From Trachythela sp. YZ-2020 (lineage: Eukaryota; Cnidaria; Anthozoa; Malacalcyonacea; Clavulariidae): a DNA stretch of 64,000 bases. Each line of letters starts with the position of its first letter. Position 1 is the first letter of the stretch. The notes beneath the pieces are model-generated. The model saw only the letters and a list, made by a program, of their open reading frames with translations, did not search any database and was not told the origin of the DNA. The stretch covers positions 2,383,501 to 2,447,500 of the forward strand of contig JADLSH010000363.1 in NCBI GenBank assembly GCA_016169945.1, read 5' to 3'. Both the position numbers and the translations under genes were made by a program. Of the stretch, positions 36,625-47,955 are shown one piece after another.

Positions 36625-37889
36625 AATTACTGTTGCAAATACTGGATGTGCAAATGTCCAGACACAATAACTCAGTAGGGTTAATTTGACTATAGTTTGT
36701 TTATTATCTTAACATTTATTTGTACTTCAAAGCCAGCCATGCATACCGTAATATAGTATAATGAACTTGTAGGGTAGGAGGGGGGTGGGGGCGGCGTTAT
36801 GCTCCCCCAAGAAATTTTTAAAATCTGAAGTCTTCACAGTCGACGCATTTTCAGCATTTTGGAGGGCTATTTTATAGTCAGAGTTTTAGTGATTGTAAGT
36901 CATCATTTAACATATAACAACTCGACTTAATCACAAAATGATTTAAAACATAGCAAGATATAAAATTTACATATAAACAAGAAATGAAGATGTAATTGAT
37001 GGTTTTCATGTCAAAGCGGTCATGCTGGTGGACAACTTCAAAGACAAAGTTCCGATGTTTATCAGAGCAAATAATTTGTGAATATTTCTTTGTTTTAAGG
37101 TATTTTTCCACCAGCAAGGGACGACATGAAAACCACTAATACACGTGCTTTCTACTGCCTGGTCTGAATTCGCCCAGGGGGGGGGGTTGACAATTTCGCC
37201 AGGCCGTCTATGTCCACTGTCAAGATACACAAGTCAGTGCATGACGGTAAAAATCCGTAAAACATCCATTTCCAGCCAACAATTTCAAAAAGTATAAAAT
37301 AAAACAAATTGCAAGATCAAAGTAATCAAGACAAGATTTTATGGTTGATTTAGTCCATATCTTGGATTTTCTATGGATTTTCAAGATGCAATTCTTCGAA
37401 GGTTAAAAACTTTGTTTCAACAATGTTTCCAAGACAATAATTTCACTGGTGAAACAAAACATTTTTGACATTTTTCGGAAACATTTTTGTTTCCTGAAAA
37501 GAAATGATGTTTTCACAACAGTGTTTTCGCAGGTGGGTACATTTGAAGAAACATTCAGATGCGAGAAAATACGGACGGGAGAAATTTAAAAGCGGGCGGG
37601 CGGGCGATGACAATTGGGAGAGGAGAGGCCTTTAAATTCCTCCCTATCGCGATCGCACTTCCGCGCGCCCTTTATCGCAAATAGAACCCCGTTTGATTAT
37701 AGCAAAGCTGGTAAGTATTAAGTTATTAATAATGGCAGCCCCCCTTCGTGTCTGTTACTAGCTTTTGACCTTGCCGAGAACTCTGTAATATAGCCATAAC
37801 ATACGGAAACTTAGTCCTTAAAAACACTCTGTCGACCACACAAAGCATTCTAACTAACTAAGCATTCCATACCACTTTCTACTAACGCA
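36625..37889. repeat. Upstream region of the type II membrane gene, duplicated
   Basis: Matches about 61300-62597 (blocks CTCAATTACTGTT, CGCCAGGCCGTCTATGTCCA). GC-rich sequence at 37560-37690 (GCGGGCGGGCGGGCGATGAC) followed by AGCAAAGCTG and a GTAAGT donor at about 37711 suggests a promoter with a non-coding first exon. In the second copy the donor is GTAAAT. Confidence 0.55.
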
Positions 37890-40800
37890 ATGCGGGCAAA
37901 ACCGATAACTGTTACTATTAACAACGGCTACTCCTCGAACACCAGCAATGAGGTTGAAGTCATAGAACTTGAAAATGAACCGACCACGGTTCATTACAAT
38001 AAATTTGGACATGGTAAGGTATCGCCTGAGCTTTACTGCAATAATTTTGTTGACGATTCTGACACAAAGTTGAAACAGCGACAAAGTCAGAAATGCCTGA
38101 ATGTTTTTCTGACGATATCATGTATCTTATCCCTGGCGGCGTTGGGTCTCGTGTGTGCTTTGTTCTTTGGGTTTATCGAACCAAGAAACTCCCGAAAATT
38201 GAATGGTTGCTCGTGTGGAACTGTGGGATCAACAGGTAACTCGTTTGGGTGATATTAAAGCTAATGAATAAATAAATGAATTAAAATAGATTATATTATA
38301 TTTCAAATCCGAAGTGGTAATTTTTTGTCCTGTATTCTGTAATGAGTCGTTTTACATTTAGCTTATTTGACATATCAAATTTTTCCAAAAAACTGTCTTG
38401 ATGCATGGCTATGCCATTCAATGAAGATGTTATGTACTTCAATACGCTGTATGCAACAGTGTGACAGGACGGGCATATACTACTTGTACACATCGCGGCA
38501 CCGTGACTATTGCAGGTTTAGTAGGCTTTGTGAGCTCCACCGCATATGCAATCTTTCTGGAGTCGAAGCTACAATCCTATAGTAAAAATACTTTGTTACA
38601 CCAGACGACTAGTAACGTGTGACACTGACAGGTGTAAAGGTAGCCACATATTTGACATCCCCTATGTTGGACATTTTTTATCTTTAGCCACCCTATTTCA
38701 ATCACAATAATCTTTAAAAAATGCTCATATTTTCAAAGAGTTTCTTAAGCATACCCGGGCAACACCTTGAGGGAGACGTTGCTTCCAACGTATTTGCTAT
38801 GACGCCGTCTGTCCTGTGAAGGCAATTTTTGAAAATAACCCTATATAAGCACACTAGCACAGGCTACCTCTTCCGATCACTACTAATTCTCAAGGACATA
38901 TTGCTACCAAACCTCTCACCCCGGCTCCGCCGCATGCGATGTTATTTTTGTCAATGCAGTTCACATTCAGTTAAATTACTGAGTCACTGAGAAGTTATCT
39001 TCCCAATTTTTATTACTCTGCGTTGGTTACTATAGAAGGCCATTAGGTAGACTGTTGTTGTAAAAGTACCCCAAGGCCCTAGTACTTTTTCGGGCTCCCC
39101 TCGACTGAAAATCCTGGCTACGACTACGTACTGGTCAGGTGAAAACTAAAAAAGACATTTTCACGCTCAGAAATGCCATTTCAAAGTTTACACTAACGAA
39201 ATCAAAATGGAAATCCCTGATAAGAATAAGTGTTTATAACTTTTTAAAGGCATAACATTAATAGTTACAGCTGTGTTTGCATAATTCGGAAGTCTATCGA
39301 GACAAAATATACAGAAATACTCTAGGTCTATATGACTACAAGCACGGAACGTCACAAAAACGTATGACTCCATACAAATGAAAACATGAGTTTACAACTT
39401 CCAAATTTTCCAAATAGTCAATTTAGTTTAATACATTGTTAATTTAATACTTCTATTCTGCTAACAAATCGGAAAAAATATAAATAGTAATCAATTAGAT
39501 TAATTTTGAACATCGTTATAACAGGTTAGCATGTCCATGGTGAAAAAATAATTGATTTGTTTGTGTTAAATTCTCCTTCCCTGAAGTCTGCGAACGGCCG
39601 AAGGCGACGCCATATTGTTCTTGTTCGTGTTTGGCATGACGTCATAGCGTATGCTATTATATTTTCATATCACACGTTATGACGTCAAATCGTGTGATAC
39701 GATGTTACAACTCCATATTATTTGGCAAAGCTTTCTATTCGTCAAGCCAGATCTTCACAGTGCAAAAAATATAAACACTTGCATGGTGTAATAAGCAATT
39801 CGATCATTTTTATCACATCAAGTTTTTGTTATTTTCACCCACCATTAGTTTTTCCCATAAATTAAGGTTTAAAACGTTGTTCCATTATTACAGGCGGTAC
39901 AAAATCCAACGCTTTAACTGTCGAAAACGGAAAAGATTCTGATTTGAGCGATGACGTCCAGAAGTTAAAAACTGACTTTGGAAATATAACTGAAAAACTG
40001 GTGAGATAATATGTCATTGATTTCATGCATGTATAAGTGGCTTTCGTGCACTTGACGTTACAAAATTCTAAAATTAAAGATACGATGGAAATGCTAGCTG
40101 TTTTAATTGCATGTCAACCAACATGGCGGCCAAAAATCAAACGCTAAAATAAGAGCGAGTTATAGCAACGAATCAAATTTCGTATAACCTCATTTGCATT
40201 GCGAGTTGTTGATAAAAGTTGACCCGTGCAACATCGCCTTTAATTAAGCCGAATAAGAAATCACTTCCGTTAATCTTAACCAAACACTTTGGAACGAAAT
40301 TGAGTTAATAACACAGTTCAATAACAGCCTTCGGTGAAAACAATGCTGACGTCAGCAACAGTATTTTTCAAAACTCCGCAACTCGGACACAAATTTTTTG
40401 GTATAACAGATAAATATAAATATAAAACAGCCTGGATTGTAGCTTCAAACCGATCACCTATTTAGAATGCCACTATTATGATAAATCATATATTCGTATA
40501 CTCAGTGCAGAACTAATTTCATCGGATACTGGCACTTTTCCGAACATCCTGAAACTAAAATGGCAGGAGACCATGATGAGGCCACGGAGGTGTGACTGAA
40601 ACGCTGTTTGCATTTCTCTAGACAATAAATGCAGAAAATGCTACTTCATAAATTGAATAATTAGATAGAGTACAATTGATAATATATAATTATATATTAT
40701 TTACTGTAAAAAATGCCTAAAAGAGTGAAAGAGCAGCAAGTTAATTTTCCCATGCATGCAATTAATATACTTCAAAATGTGTATATAGCGTAGCTACATA

Positions 40801-40893
40801 TATCATCCAAAAATAAAATTTTCTTAACATTAGGTAGCAATGCACGCAACTTTTGACCATCAAGGAGAAGACATAAATGAACTGACAGAAAAG
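37890..40893 (+). CDS. Type II membrane protein with coiled-coil stalk, partial
   Basis: Exon 1 (37890-38235) starts MRAKPITVTINNGYSSNTSN. An acidic cytoplasmic part and a basic stop (KLKQRQSQK) precede one membrane helix at residues about 70-96 (VFLTISCILSLAALGLVCAL), then EPRNSRKLNGCSCGT. Exon 2 (39894-40000, acceptor TTACAG, phase 1) gives GGTKSNALTVENGKDSDLSD and a heptad-like DDVQKLKTDFGNITEKL. Exon 3 (40834-40893, phase 0) adds VAMHATFDHQGEDINELTEK. Basic residues before the helix and no signal peptide predict N-in/C-out topology. The stalk recalls TNF-type ligands, scavenger receptors and C-type lectins, but no head domain was found in the next 2.8 kb, so family and function are unknown. 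The ATG is supported by identity with copy 2. Confidence 0.65.
38236..39893. other. Intron 1 of the type II membrane gene
   Basis: Bases 38240-39170 match 62945-64000. Two TGACGTCA-type sites at about 39648 and 39680 lie next to a CGCCATATTG motif. No gene is seen. Confidence 0.5.
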
Positions 40894-43500
40894 GTACACA
40901 CATAGCTGGCAAAGTTTTGGAAGGCAAGAAATTGTCATCGGCAACGTTGTTAGCCCGTTGTTACTCTTTACAAAATAAGGAGTGTTGTTGTTGTTATTAT
41001 TGACTTAGTATTGATGTCGCTGTTGTTGTTGTTTTTCTTGTTTTTCTTGTTCCGTAAGTTCTGTATATATAGGTTATCGGGTGTGCGGGTTGCATTTTTC
41101 GCACCGTTCCTGGTTAGGTCTTAAATTGTGTATATATCTACTCACTTGGATTATCCACCAAACCCAGTATTCTAGTTCAACCAAGTGAAGTGCAAATTAA
41201 AATCTTTGAAGTTTATCTAATTTAAATATACTTTTTTACTTATTAACATTTGCATACGTATAGGAAGTCACTATACAACACTTCTATTGTGATTATATGT
41301 AATTGTATACTGTTGTTTGTGTCAGACTAGTTGACACTTCTCATTATTAACTACCCGTCGAAGGCTGCAGACTGGCAGCCGAAAGCTTGTGAAAAATAAA
41401 TATTTTTAACCAGAGAACGTTTGAAAATTTAATAAAATATATTACTTGGTCATGCTGAATTCGGAGAGCATGACTAGATGCGAAATGCGTGGAATATAAG
41501 CTTTACACGCAAAATTCGCACGCATTGGCCATGTTTGTTGCTAGGTAACCTACGAAATGAGCAAAATACTGCATAAAATGACGTAATTTCGCGAAAATAT
41601 CGCAAATTAAAAGATAGCCAAAAAATGCGAGAATATCGTCAAATAAAATGGTTGAAAGTTTTTGGAAACTAGTTAACCAAACGATTTGAATTTGAAATTT
41701 TGAGGAAAGGAATTCTTTATTTTTGGGAAAATTTGACCAGCATGACCGGTAAACTGTAAAACATGGAATCTGGAATCTTGGAATCTTTCTATATTACACC
41801 AAAATGTATCTCTCGCTAATATATTTGATTTCTATTATTTATTATTTTTGGTACAGAATGCGTTACATTCTATGCATTATATATAAGATATTATCGGGAA
41901 TAATAATATTATAAGGAATAATAATATTCTTCACTGATCTGAAAGATTCCAGTATTTTAGTGCTCATTTGAGCAAAGAAATTAGATGTAATTTAATGAAA
42001 TCTAAATATGCATATCAGTAACAAATATTATACAACATGTTTGTCGACTTTTCAATACTTTTTTAATCATTTTATAAGGCTGATATATAAATACAGGATT
42101 ACTTCTGTTAAACACATGGTATAAATACAATAAAAGTCAAATTTACTTAAAATTATTATTCTAAAGTTTGTAAACACACCAGGTCTAATTCACATTACTG
42201 TTAGTTTCTCAAAACAATTTGTATAATCATGAAATTTGGCTAACATTACTAAGTGCACTATGAATGATTGATAGTAAGCACTGACATAATGACCTCAGAA
42301 CACTGTTTTGAATAAAGTAAGCACAATCGCCATACAAAATGTCAATGTGTAGCCATTTCCTCATCATCGAGAGCTTACATAAAAGAGCATGTTGTGTGAA
42401 TATATATTTCCAAAAGACCAAAGATGATTAATAAGAGCCTTTTACAAGACTTGACAGTGTTATATCAACAACATGGAAGAATTTATCTGCAAGAAAAAAC
42501 ATAAATAATACTAAATCTTTGCAGAAATGGCCAAAAACAGGGGAATTGTAAGGCAAATGTAGGCCAATAATGCCCAAGGTGTATTTAAAATCCAAGCCAA
42601 AATAGAAAATGATATGCCAGTTACTCTACCAATAATTTTGTAAACACAAAACAGTAAGATATGAATCAATACCAAATTGCTATAACATTTTCTTAAGGGG
42701 GCTGCAGTTGGTGATGGCTGACACACCCATATTCCGAGCTAAAAATTTATATCGCGCGCATTTTTCATGGTCAAATAACTGGCTTTGCTACAAAACCAGG
42801 TAAAAAAGCAATTAGTAAAATATGGTTTTGAGTGACGAGCATAGTCAAATTCTTGATTTATTAAATTTTCAAAGTTTTTCCAGATAAACAGATTCATCAT
42901 TGAAATAAGCTCTATTCGGGACCTCATACAATCCGAAATATTGTTGATGGACCAGATTTTTTTCAATTTTCTGTGATTTACAGAACACTAGTTATAATTT
43001 AAGGATCAACCAGTATTGTTGAAGACATATTTTCCTTCCAGAACACCTTTTCAAAATACTAACCCAAACATGTCAAAAATAGTGTACATTTACAAGGGCA
43101 ATTTCAACCCTTTGGCGCATTTTTCCATGAATAATTTTAATTCTAATAAAAATACTATAGATAAAACTTTGATTTAAACCTAATTTCAAGTGATGAGCAT
43201 ACCCTAACTTTCAAGCTATACTTCAAAGAAGATGGATCAATTCAACATAAACATTGAAATATGGATATACTGACAGCTCTGTCACCCGTTTAGTTTGGCA
43301 TTAGGAGACCTTCTGAAACATTTTAATGAAAGTATAATTCACAAAGTTCACATTTTCACTTACTTTTTAACATCTGTTTAAATCCAACTAGCTCTGTAGC
43401 CATGGGCAAAATCTTGTGATTGATGTCAGCATCCATTTATTTCATGTTTGCCCGGTGAAAATATATTCTATTCCGAAGCCGATTTCGACGTACTTTAGCT
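40894..43500. other. No gene seen; transposon fragments
   Basis: About 41088-41145 is an inverted copy of the dispersed TGCATTTTTCGCA repeat. About 41342-41400 resembles Penelope-type dumbbell sequence (CGAAGGCTGCAGACTGGCAG, then CCGAAAGC). About 41752-41905 is a fragment of the long-TIR element at 53749-55039. The rest is AT-rich with no supported exon; further exons of the membrane-protein gene were looked for without success. Confidence 0.5.
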
Positions 43501-43684
43501 TTTCAGAAACCGTTGGCCTTCCTCAGTAAGATTATCAACTGTTTGATAACCATATTTGATAGTAAACAGCTAAAATATTCTCCGAAAGTTTATACTTTTG
43601 CTCTTCGGCGCGAAAATGGCAACTCAAGAAGAAATGAGCCCGCTGTTTTCGGTCAGCGTCGACAAAATTGCCCACCTGTCTTGC

Positions 43685-43742
43685 TGCTTCTTGCTGCAAG
43701 GACAGAAGCGCGCAATACGATTGGCTACACGACGACATATAC
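43685..43742 (+). repeat. Detached copy of the TRAF C/D promoter block
   Basis: TGCTGCAAGGACA-x-AAGCGCGCAATACGATTGG and CTACACGACGACATAT match 47775-47832 and, in part, the array before TRAF D. Here the block is followed by ACCTGATT and no RING exon. It flanks the P-like transposon on the left as the other copy flanks it on the right. Confidence 0.75.
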
Positions 43743-43829
43743 CTGATTGACAACAGGATTAACATACTTGACATAGTCACAGTATAGGTATTGAGCAGTA
43801 ACCTCACTCGGGGTTCAAAGTGTCCAACC

Positions 43830-44267
43830 CATTGAACTATAAGTAAACTGGAACGCTAACGCAGGGGGGGAAATTGAAGCCAGCTTCATTCAGTTTTTCT
43901 GAGTTTTGAGTTGAAATACTTAACGCCGAACATTGGGCTGTATATGAAATTGAAGCTATTAATAAGTTATATTTGATATAAAAACTTCAAGACTTTAGAT
44001 AAAAGGGAAATACTTAAAACTTTGAGGGAAAATTTGCCGTATTTTACAAAATTGCGGTCGTTTTTGTATTTTTTAAGTATTTCCATTTTGCCTAAAGTCT
44101 TGAAGTTTTTATATCAAATAGAACTTTTTAATAGCTTCAATTTCATATGCAGCCCAATGTTCGGCGTTAAGTATTTCAACTCAAAACTCAGAAAAACTAG
44201 CTTGGCTTCAACGAAACATAGGACTTGATCATAGGAGTTAGCGTTCCAGTTTACTTAGAGTTCACTG
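43830..44267. mobile_element. 438-bp foldback MITE, copy 2
   Basis: The ends CATTGAACTATAAGTAAACT and the complement of CAGTGAACTCTAAGTAAACT are flanked by the 8-base duplication GTCCAACC (43822-43829, 44268-44275). Inserted in the left arm of the P-like transposon, so younger than it. Confidence 0.92.
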
Positions 44268-45044
44268 GTCCAACCGAAGTCATCCGACTTCCGGTTTGGC
44301 CGCCATGTTGGCAGTAAGGAAAGAGGAGTGAAGATTGTTTAGAATTGTACTACAGAAACATGGTTTTTGCACTTAAATGGCAATAATTTTCCGTTTTCTT
44401 GCGCCGATCGGCTTCAGATGGATAAAATAACAAATAGAGGAGGATACTGCTTAGTTTTAGACGCGTTTGGAGTAAAATAAACAAGCAAAAAGGCAGAAAA
44501 TCGCGACGAATGTCAGCTGTTTAATAGGAGTGGGCTGAATGTTTACTTTCATGATTGAAACTTAAATTGGCGCTATTTCAAGGTTTTGTGGACGAATTTT
44601 TCTTTCTATGCCTAGTACTTGTAAAAGAAAGGTAAGTTGTCAAATTTTAGTAAAATAGAAAAACTATTTCAATGACAAATTGTGCTCTAACTTGTTATAA
44701 CTTAAGGCTGCTAGACTCTACTAAATAGCAGCCGTGGCAGTATGCTATATATTTTGGTCTATAGCTTGTTTTTCTGTGTTTATTTTTATAATATTTTCAG
44801 TATGATTAACTATGGTCCTCTCAGCTCTGTGCCAAACAAAGTTGATCGGTTTTTGTTCTCTCTTCTAAGAGGCTCCCTGAACAAATTATGGCAGTAGCTA
44901 GACCACTGTATAGGCACTTCTAAAGTTATAAATTGTCAATATAAATGTCAAACGTTAATAAAAATATGAACGATTATAATGACTGAAGTCATGTCGGTTA
45001 AAGATGTGACACCTTCAAATATTTGCTGTCCTTTTTGTTCTTAG

Positions 45045-45620
45045 TTGTCCGAAAATCACGGTTGGCCAATTTCAACGAGTAATATATTCTCATTCTCAAG
45101 AACAGCTTTTGCAGATATTCCAGCAGGAATTCTTCACAGTACTGGAACGGCACAGGTTCTTTCTTGAGTAACTTGAGAATATCACCTCCAACAGAAGAAC
45201 TCTTTGTATAAATGAAGAAGTTTTTGAAAAAGATTGCTTCAAGTTGAACGACATACTCCAGGAATCTAGCTGAAGGCGCATGCAGACCTCCAAATTGTGA
45301 TTTGACTTGCTCATATGCCTTGAAGTAACAATTGAAAGTAATTTCCTATTGTCATCCAGATCATTGGACTCTTGGGCTTCTTTGCAGGTTGAGCAGCTGT
45401 GTTTTTGTGAACACTTATGGAGCAGATAGCCAGCAACATATGTGATAGTATTCTCCTCGACCATGTTGGAAACAACAATTTGGATCTTTGTAGTCGGTGG
45501 GTCCAATCGCCAAGGTTTGAGGTTGAGGTATTGTAGCCAGCACTGATGTTGACTTCTTGGTAGTTTCTGTACACTGAGCGATGAGGTCATCAAAATCTGC
45601 AGCACAATTTCCAGCTGAGG
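45045..45620 (-). pseudogene. P/THAP9-like transposase fragment, frameshifted
   Basis: On the minus strand one frame reads ENTITYVAGYLLHKC ... HSCSTC, the GY-x-x-x-K plus C-x-x-C block near the C terminus of P-element/THAP9-type transposases. Near 45325 the protein-like reading moves to another frame (KAYEQVKSQFGGLHAPSARF, then LEYVVQLEAIFFKNF). At least one frameshift therefore disables it. No RNase H catalytic core was identified upstream. Confidence 0.65.
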
Positions 45621-46914
45621 AGGCTGAGGAATAGTTTTAGAATAATTACAAATATGACGAAGTAAAACGTACTTTTCTGGCTCAGATGGAAACTTGAACT
45701 ATCACTCTTCGAACAGTTAACTGCTGAACACCACGCGTTTTCTTTTAGTGTTAGATTTCTTTTCGGTTTGAAACTAAGTTCTCTACATGACTACATCTGC
45801 CATTATCGGGCAGAATAAAAAAAGCACTTGCCAAACTAAGTTACAATTTAAACCAAAGACTACAGACAAATGCATTGCTTGATTGTTGATTTAGAGAAAT
45901 CCACATGGAGGCAAAAGAAAAGGGTGTTGACCACTTGCAGGTTTTTTGGTGGGAGTGTACTACTCCTACAGTACTACATGTGTTGTGTTCACAATGAAAT
46001 ATGGTAAACATTGTAATCTAGCCAAAGATACCCTAATGTTAAATTATGCAAAAGAAACAAATAATGAAATGAATTTTATATAATAAAGCACTAAAGAAAT
46101 ATATTTCAATTGATATTGTATGTAGCAGTCAATGTGACATTTGCCAAATTTGAGAAGAGCACATTTGTGTAAGTTTTGTCAGAAATGTAACAAAGTTAAG
46201 CAATAAAGTAAACTAGTCAAGGGAAACTCTTGCTCTTGCACAATACACCATGCCAAGTCTCTTGTTAACCACTAGGTTGAAATACACCCTGATTGATGCA
46301 ACCTATTTTGTTATTTTACTGTAATGTGGTGTATGTTGACAAGTTAATCCTAAATGTCATTAAGTTAAATGATCAAACAATTTCAAGAGATTGAATAATT
46401 GAGCATTAAATATAACAAGAACACAACAAACATCAAGTTGATAATTTATTCAATATGCCACTGGCATTAATAAAACCAGGGTGCTGAACCACTAGCTACT
46501 GACCTTTGGCCATACAAATCTGCAAGGGTGATGGAACACATAATTATCACCTGCTAATATCAACACATAAGTGGCAAGCATAGGTGCATTCTGTGTGAAG
46601 TTAACGCAGAAGATCAGCAGTTTTACCTTGACTTTTATTATAAATTGTGTTGTGAATTTTGAAAATCCATGCTGGAGATCTTCGCACTTTTGTACACAGA
46701 ATGCACCGTGGGTGGCAAATACTCTCCCCTTAAAGAGTAAAATTGTCTGACATTTGGGGGCATTGCCAGTCAATGGGTTAACACTGAGAGCAAGGATTTA
46801 TAAACCTCTCCCTAGATGTGTACACAGTAGCTTCATGCTAGTTTTAATATTTTGCAATACAAATGTATCTTGAATATCATTACTTCCAAACAATAGTTAC
46901 AGTTGTCTCTCTCA

Positions 46915-47223
46915 GGGGCAGTTTATACGATCCCGCTTACCCGAGATTAAACAAAGCGTACTTTGAGGTATTGAAATAAGTCCTTATGAAACCAGACAAG
47001 CACATGCTAACAAGAATTTAAATATAGATCAATGCAAAAATATATATTCGCAAGAATTAGTGCTCAACAACATTTTCCCATTTGATTTTTCCACAGAACA
47101 AAATCCAAAGCCATCAGGATCATGTTATTTTTCCGAATCATTAACAAATGACTTATTTCAATACCTCAAAGTCATTGCATGCTTCGTTTAATCTCGGGTA
47201 AGAGGGATCATATAAACTGCCCC
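46915..47223. mobile_element. 309-bp MITE, possibly PIF/Harbinger-like
   Basis: The ends are GGGGCAGTTTATACGATCCC and the complement of GGGGCAGTTTATATGATCCC, with arms containing TACCCGAGATTAAAC. TCA on both sides may be a 3-base duplication. Nested in the P-like element. Confidence 0.8.
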
Positions 47224-47774
47224 TCAGTAAAGTTGTACATGTTCCAATGGTTCCATCAGTGTATTCTCTAGACAGCAATAAGAACAATCTGTTCCTGCAG
47301 GAATACTTCAAATGTTTGTGAGAACAACTTTGACTTTCTTCTTATACACGCCGTTTTCAACATGATTGAAACCTTTGTATCACTTGTTAAGACCAATGGT
47401 AATAATAAATGAGCTTTGCCCAATATCCCGCACGTACTCCTAACAGCTGACATATTTCGTCGCGATTTTCCGCCTTTTTGCTTGTTTATTTTACTCCAAA
47501 CGCGTCTAAAACTAAGCAGTATCCTCCTCTATTTGTTATTTTATCCATCTGAAGCCGATCGGCGAAAGAAAACGGGAAAATATTGCCATTTAAGTGTAAA
47601 AACCATGTTTCTGTAGTACAATTCTAAACATCTTCACTCCTCTTTCCTTACTGCCAACATGGCGGCCAAACATGCGCGGCATGACAAGCGCAAGGACAAA
47701 AACTTCAAAGGTTCCGACCCGAGTGAGCTTACTGCTCAATACCTATACTGTGACATAGTTTGCTTGAAATTAAC

Positions 47775-47848
47775 TTGCTGCTTCTTGCTGCAAGGACACA
47801 AGCGCGCAATACGATTGGCTACACGACGACATATGATACTACCTTAAG
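47775..47848 (+). promoter_or_regulatory. TRAF C 5'UTR exon
   Basis: Conserved block GCAATACGATTGGCTACACG ending CTACCTTAAG before a GTAAGG donor at 47849. The next acceptor (TTCATTAG) precedes the start ATG by two bases. It sits 22 bases outside the P-like element, so the promoter may borrow sequence from its arm (inference). Confidence 0.55.
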
Positions 47849-47955
47849 GTAAGGCCTTACTAATATTCAGCGTAAATTATTTGCCTTACTTAATGCTTAC
47901 TGATCTAGTGAATTTCATCTGCCTGCTTGGGTAATTCTGGTCTTTTTCATTAGAA

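Larger units (their letters stand above)
31215..36625. repeat. Segmental duplication, OPA3 unit copy 2
   Basis: Matches 1-5220 throughout. The TTAGGG-like foldback is at about 34310-34420 and the hAT MITE is shared. A 438-bp MITE has been added, and the 151-bp palindrome and 163-bp MITE of copy 1 are absent. Confidence 0.9.
43777..47753. mobile_element. P-element-like transposon, inactivated
   Basis: The terminal repeat begins TCACAGTATAGGTATTGAGC and the inverted arms continue to about 44525 and 47445 (TTTGGCCGCCATGTTGGCAG, TAGACGCGTTTGGAGTAAAA). CATAG occurs on both outer sides (43772-43776, 47754-47758). It holds a broken transposase on the minus strand and two later insertions (43830-44267, 46915-47223). 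Superfamily assignment rests on the transposase fragment. Confidence 0.75.

Noticed and set aside
36878..37230. Minus-strand frames upstream of the membrane gene
   Set aside because: Not preserved in the second copy (61600-61870), where small indels break them.
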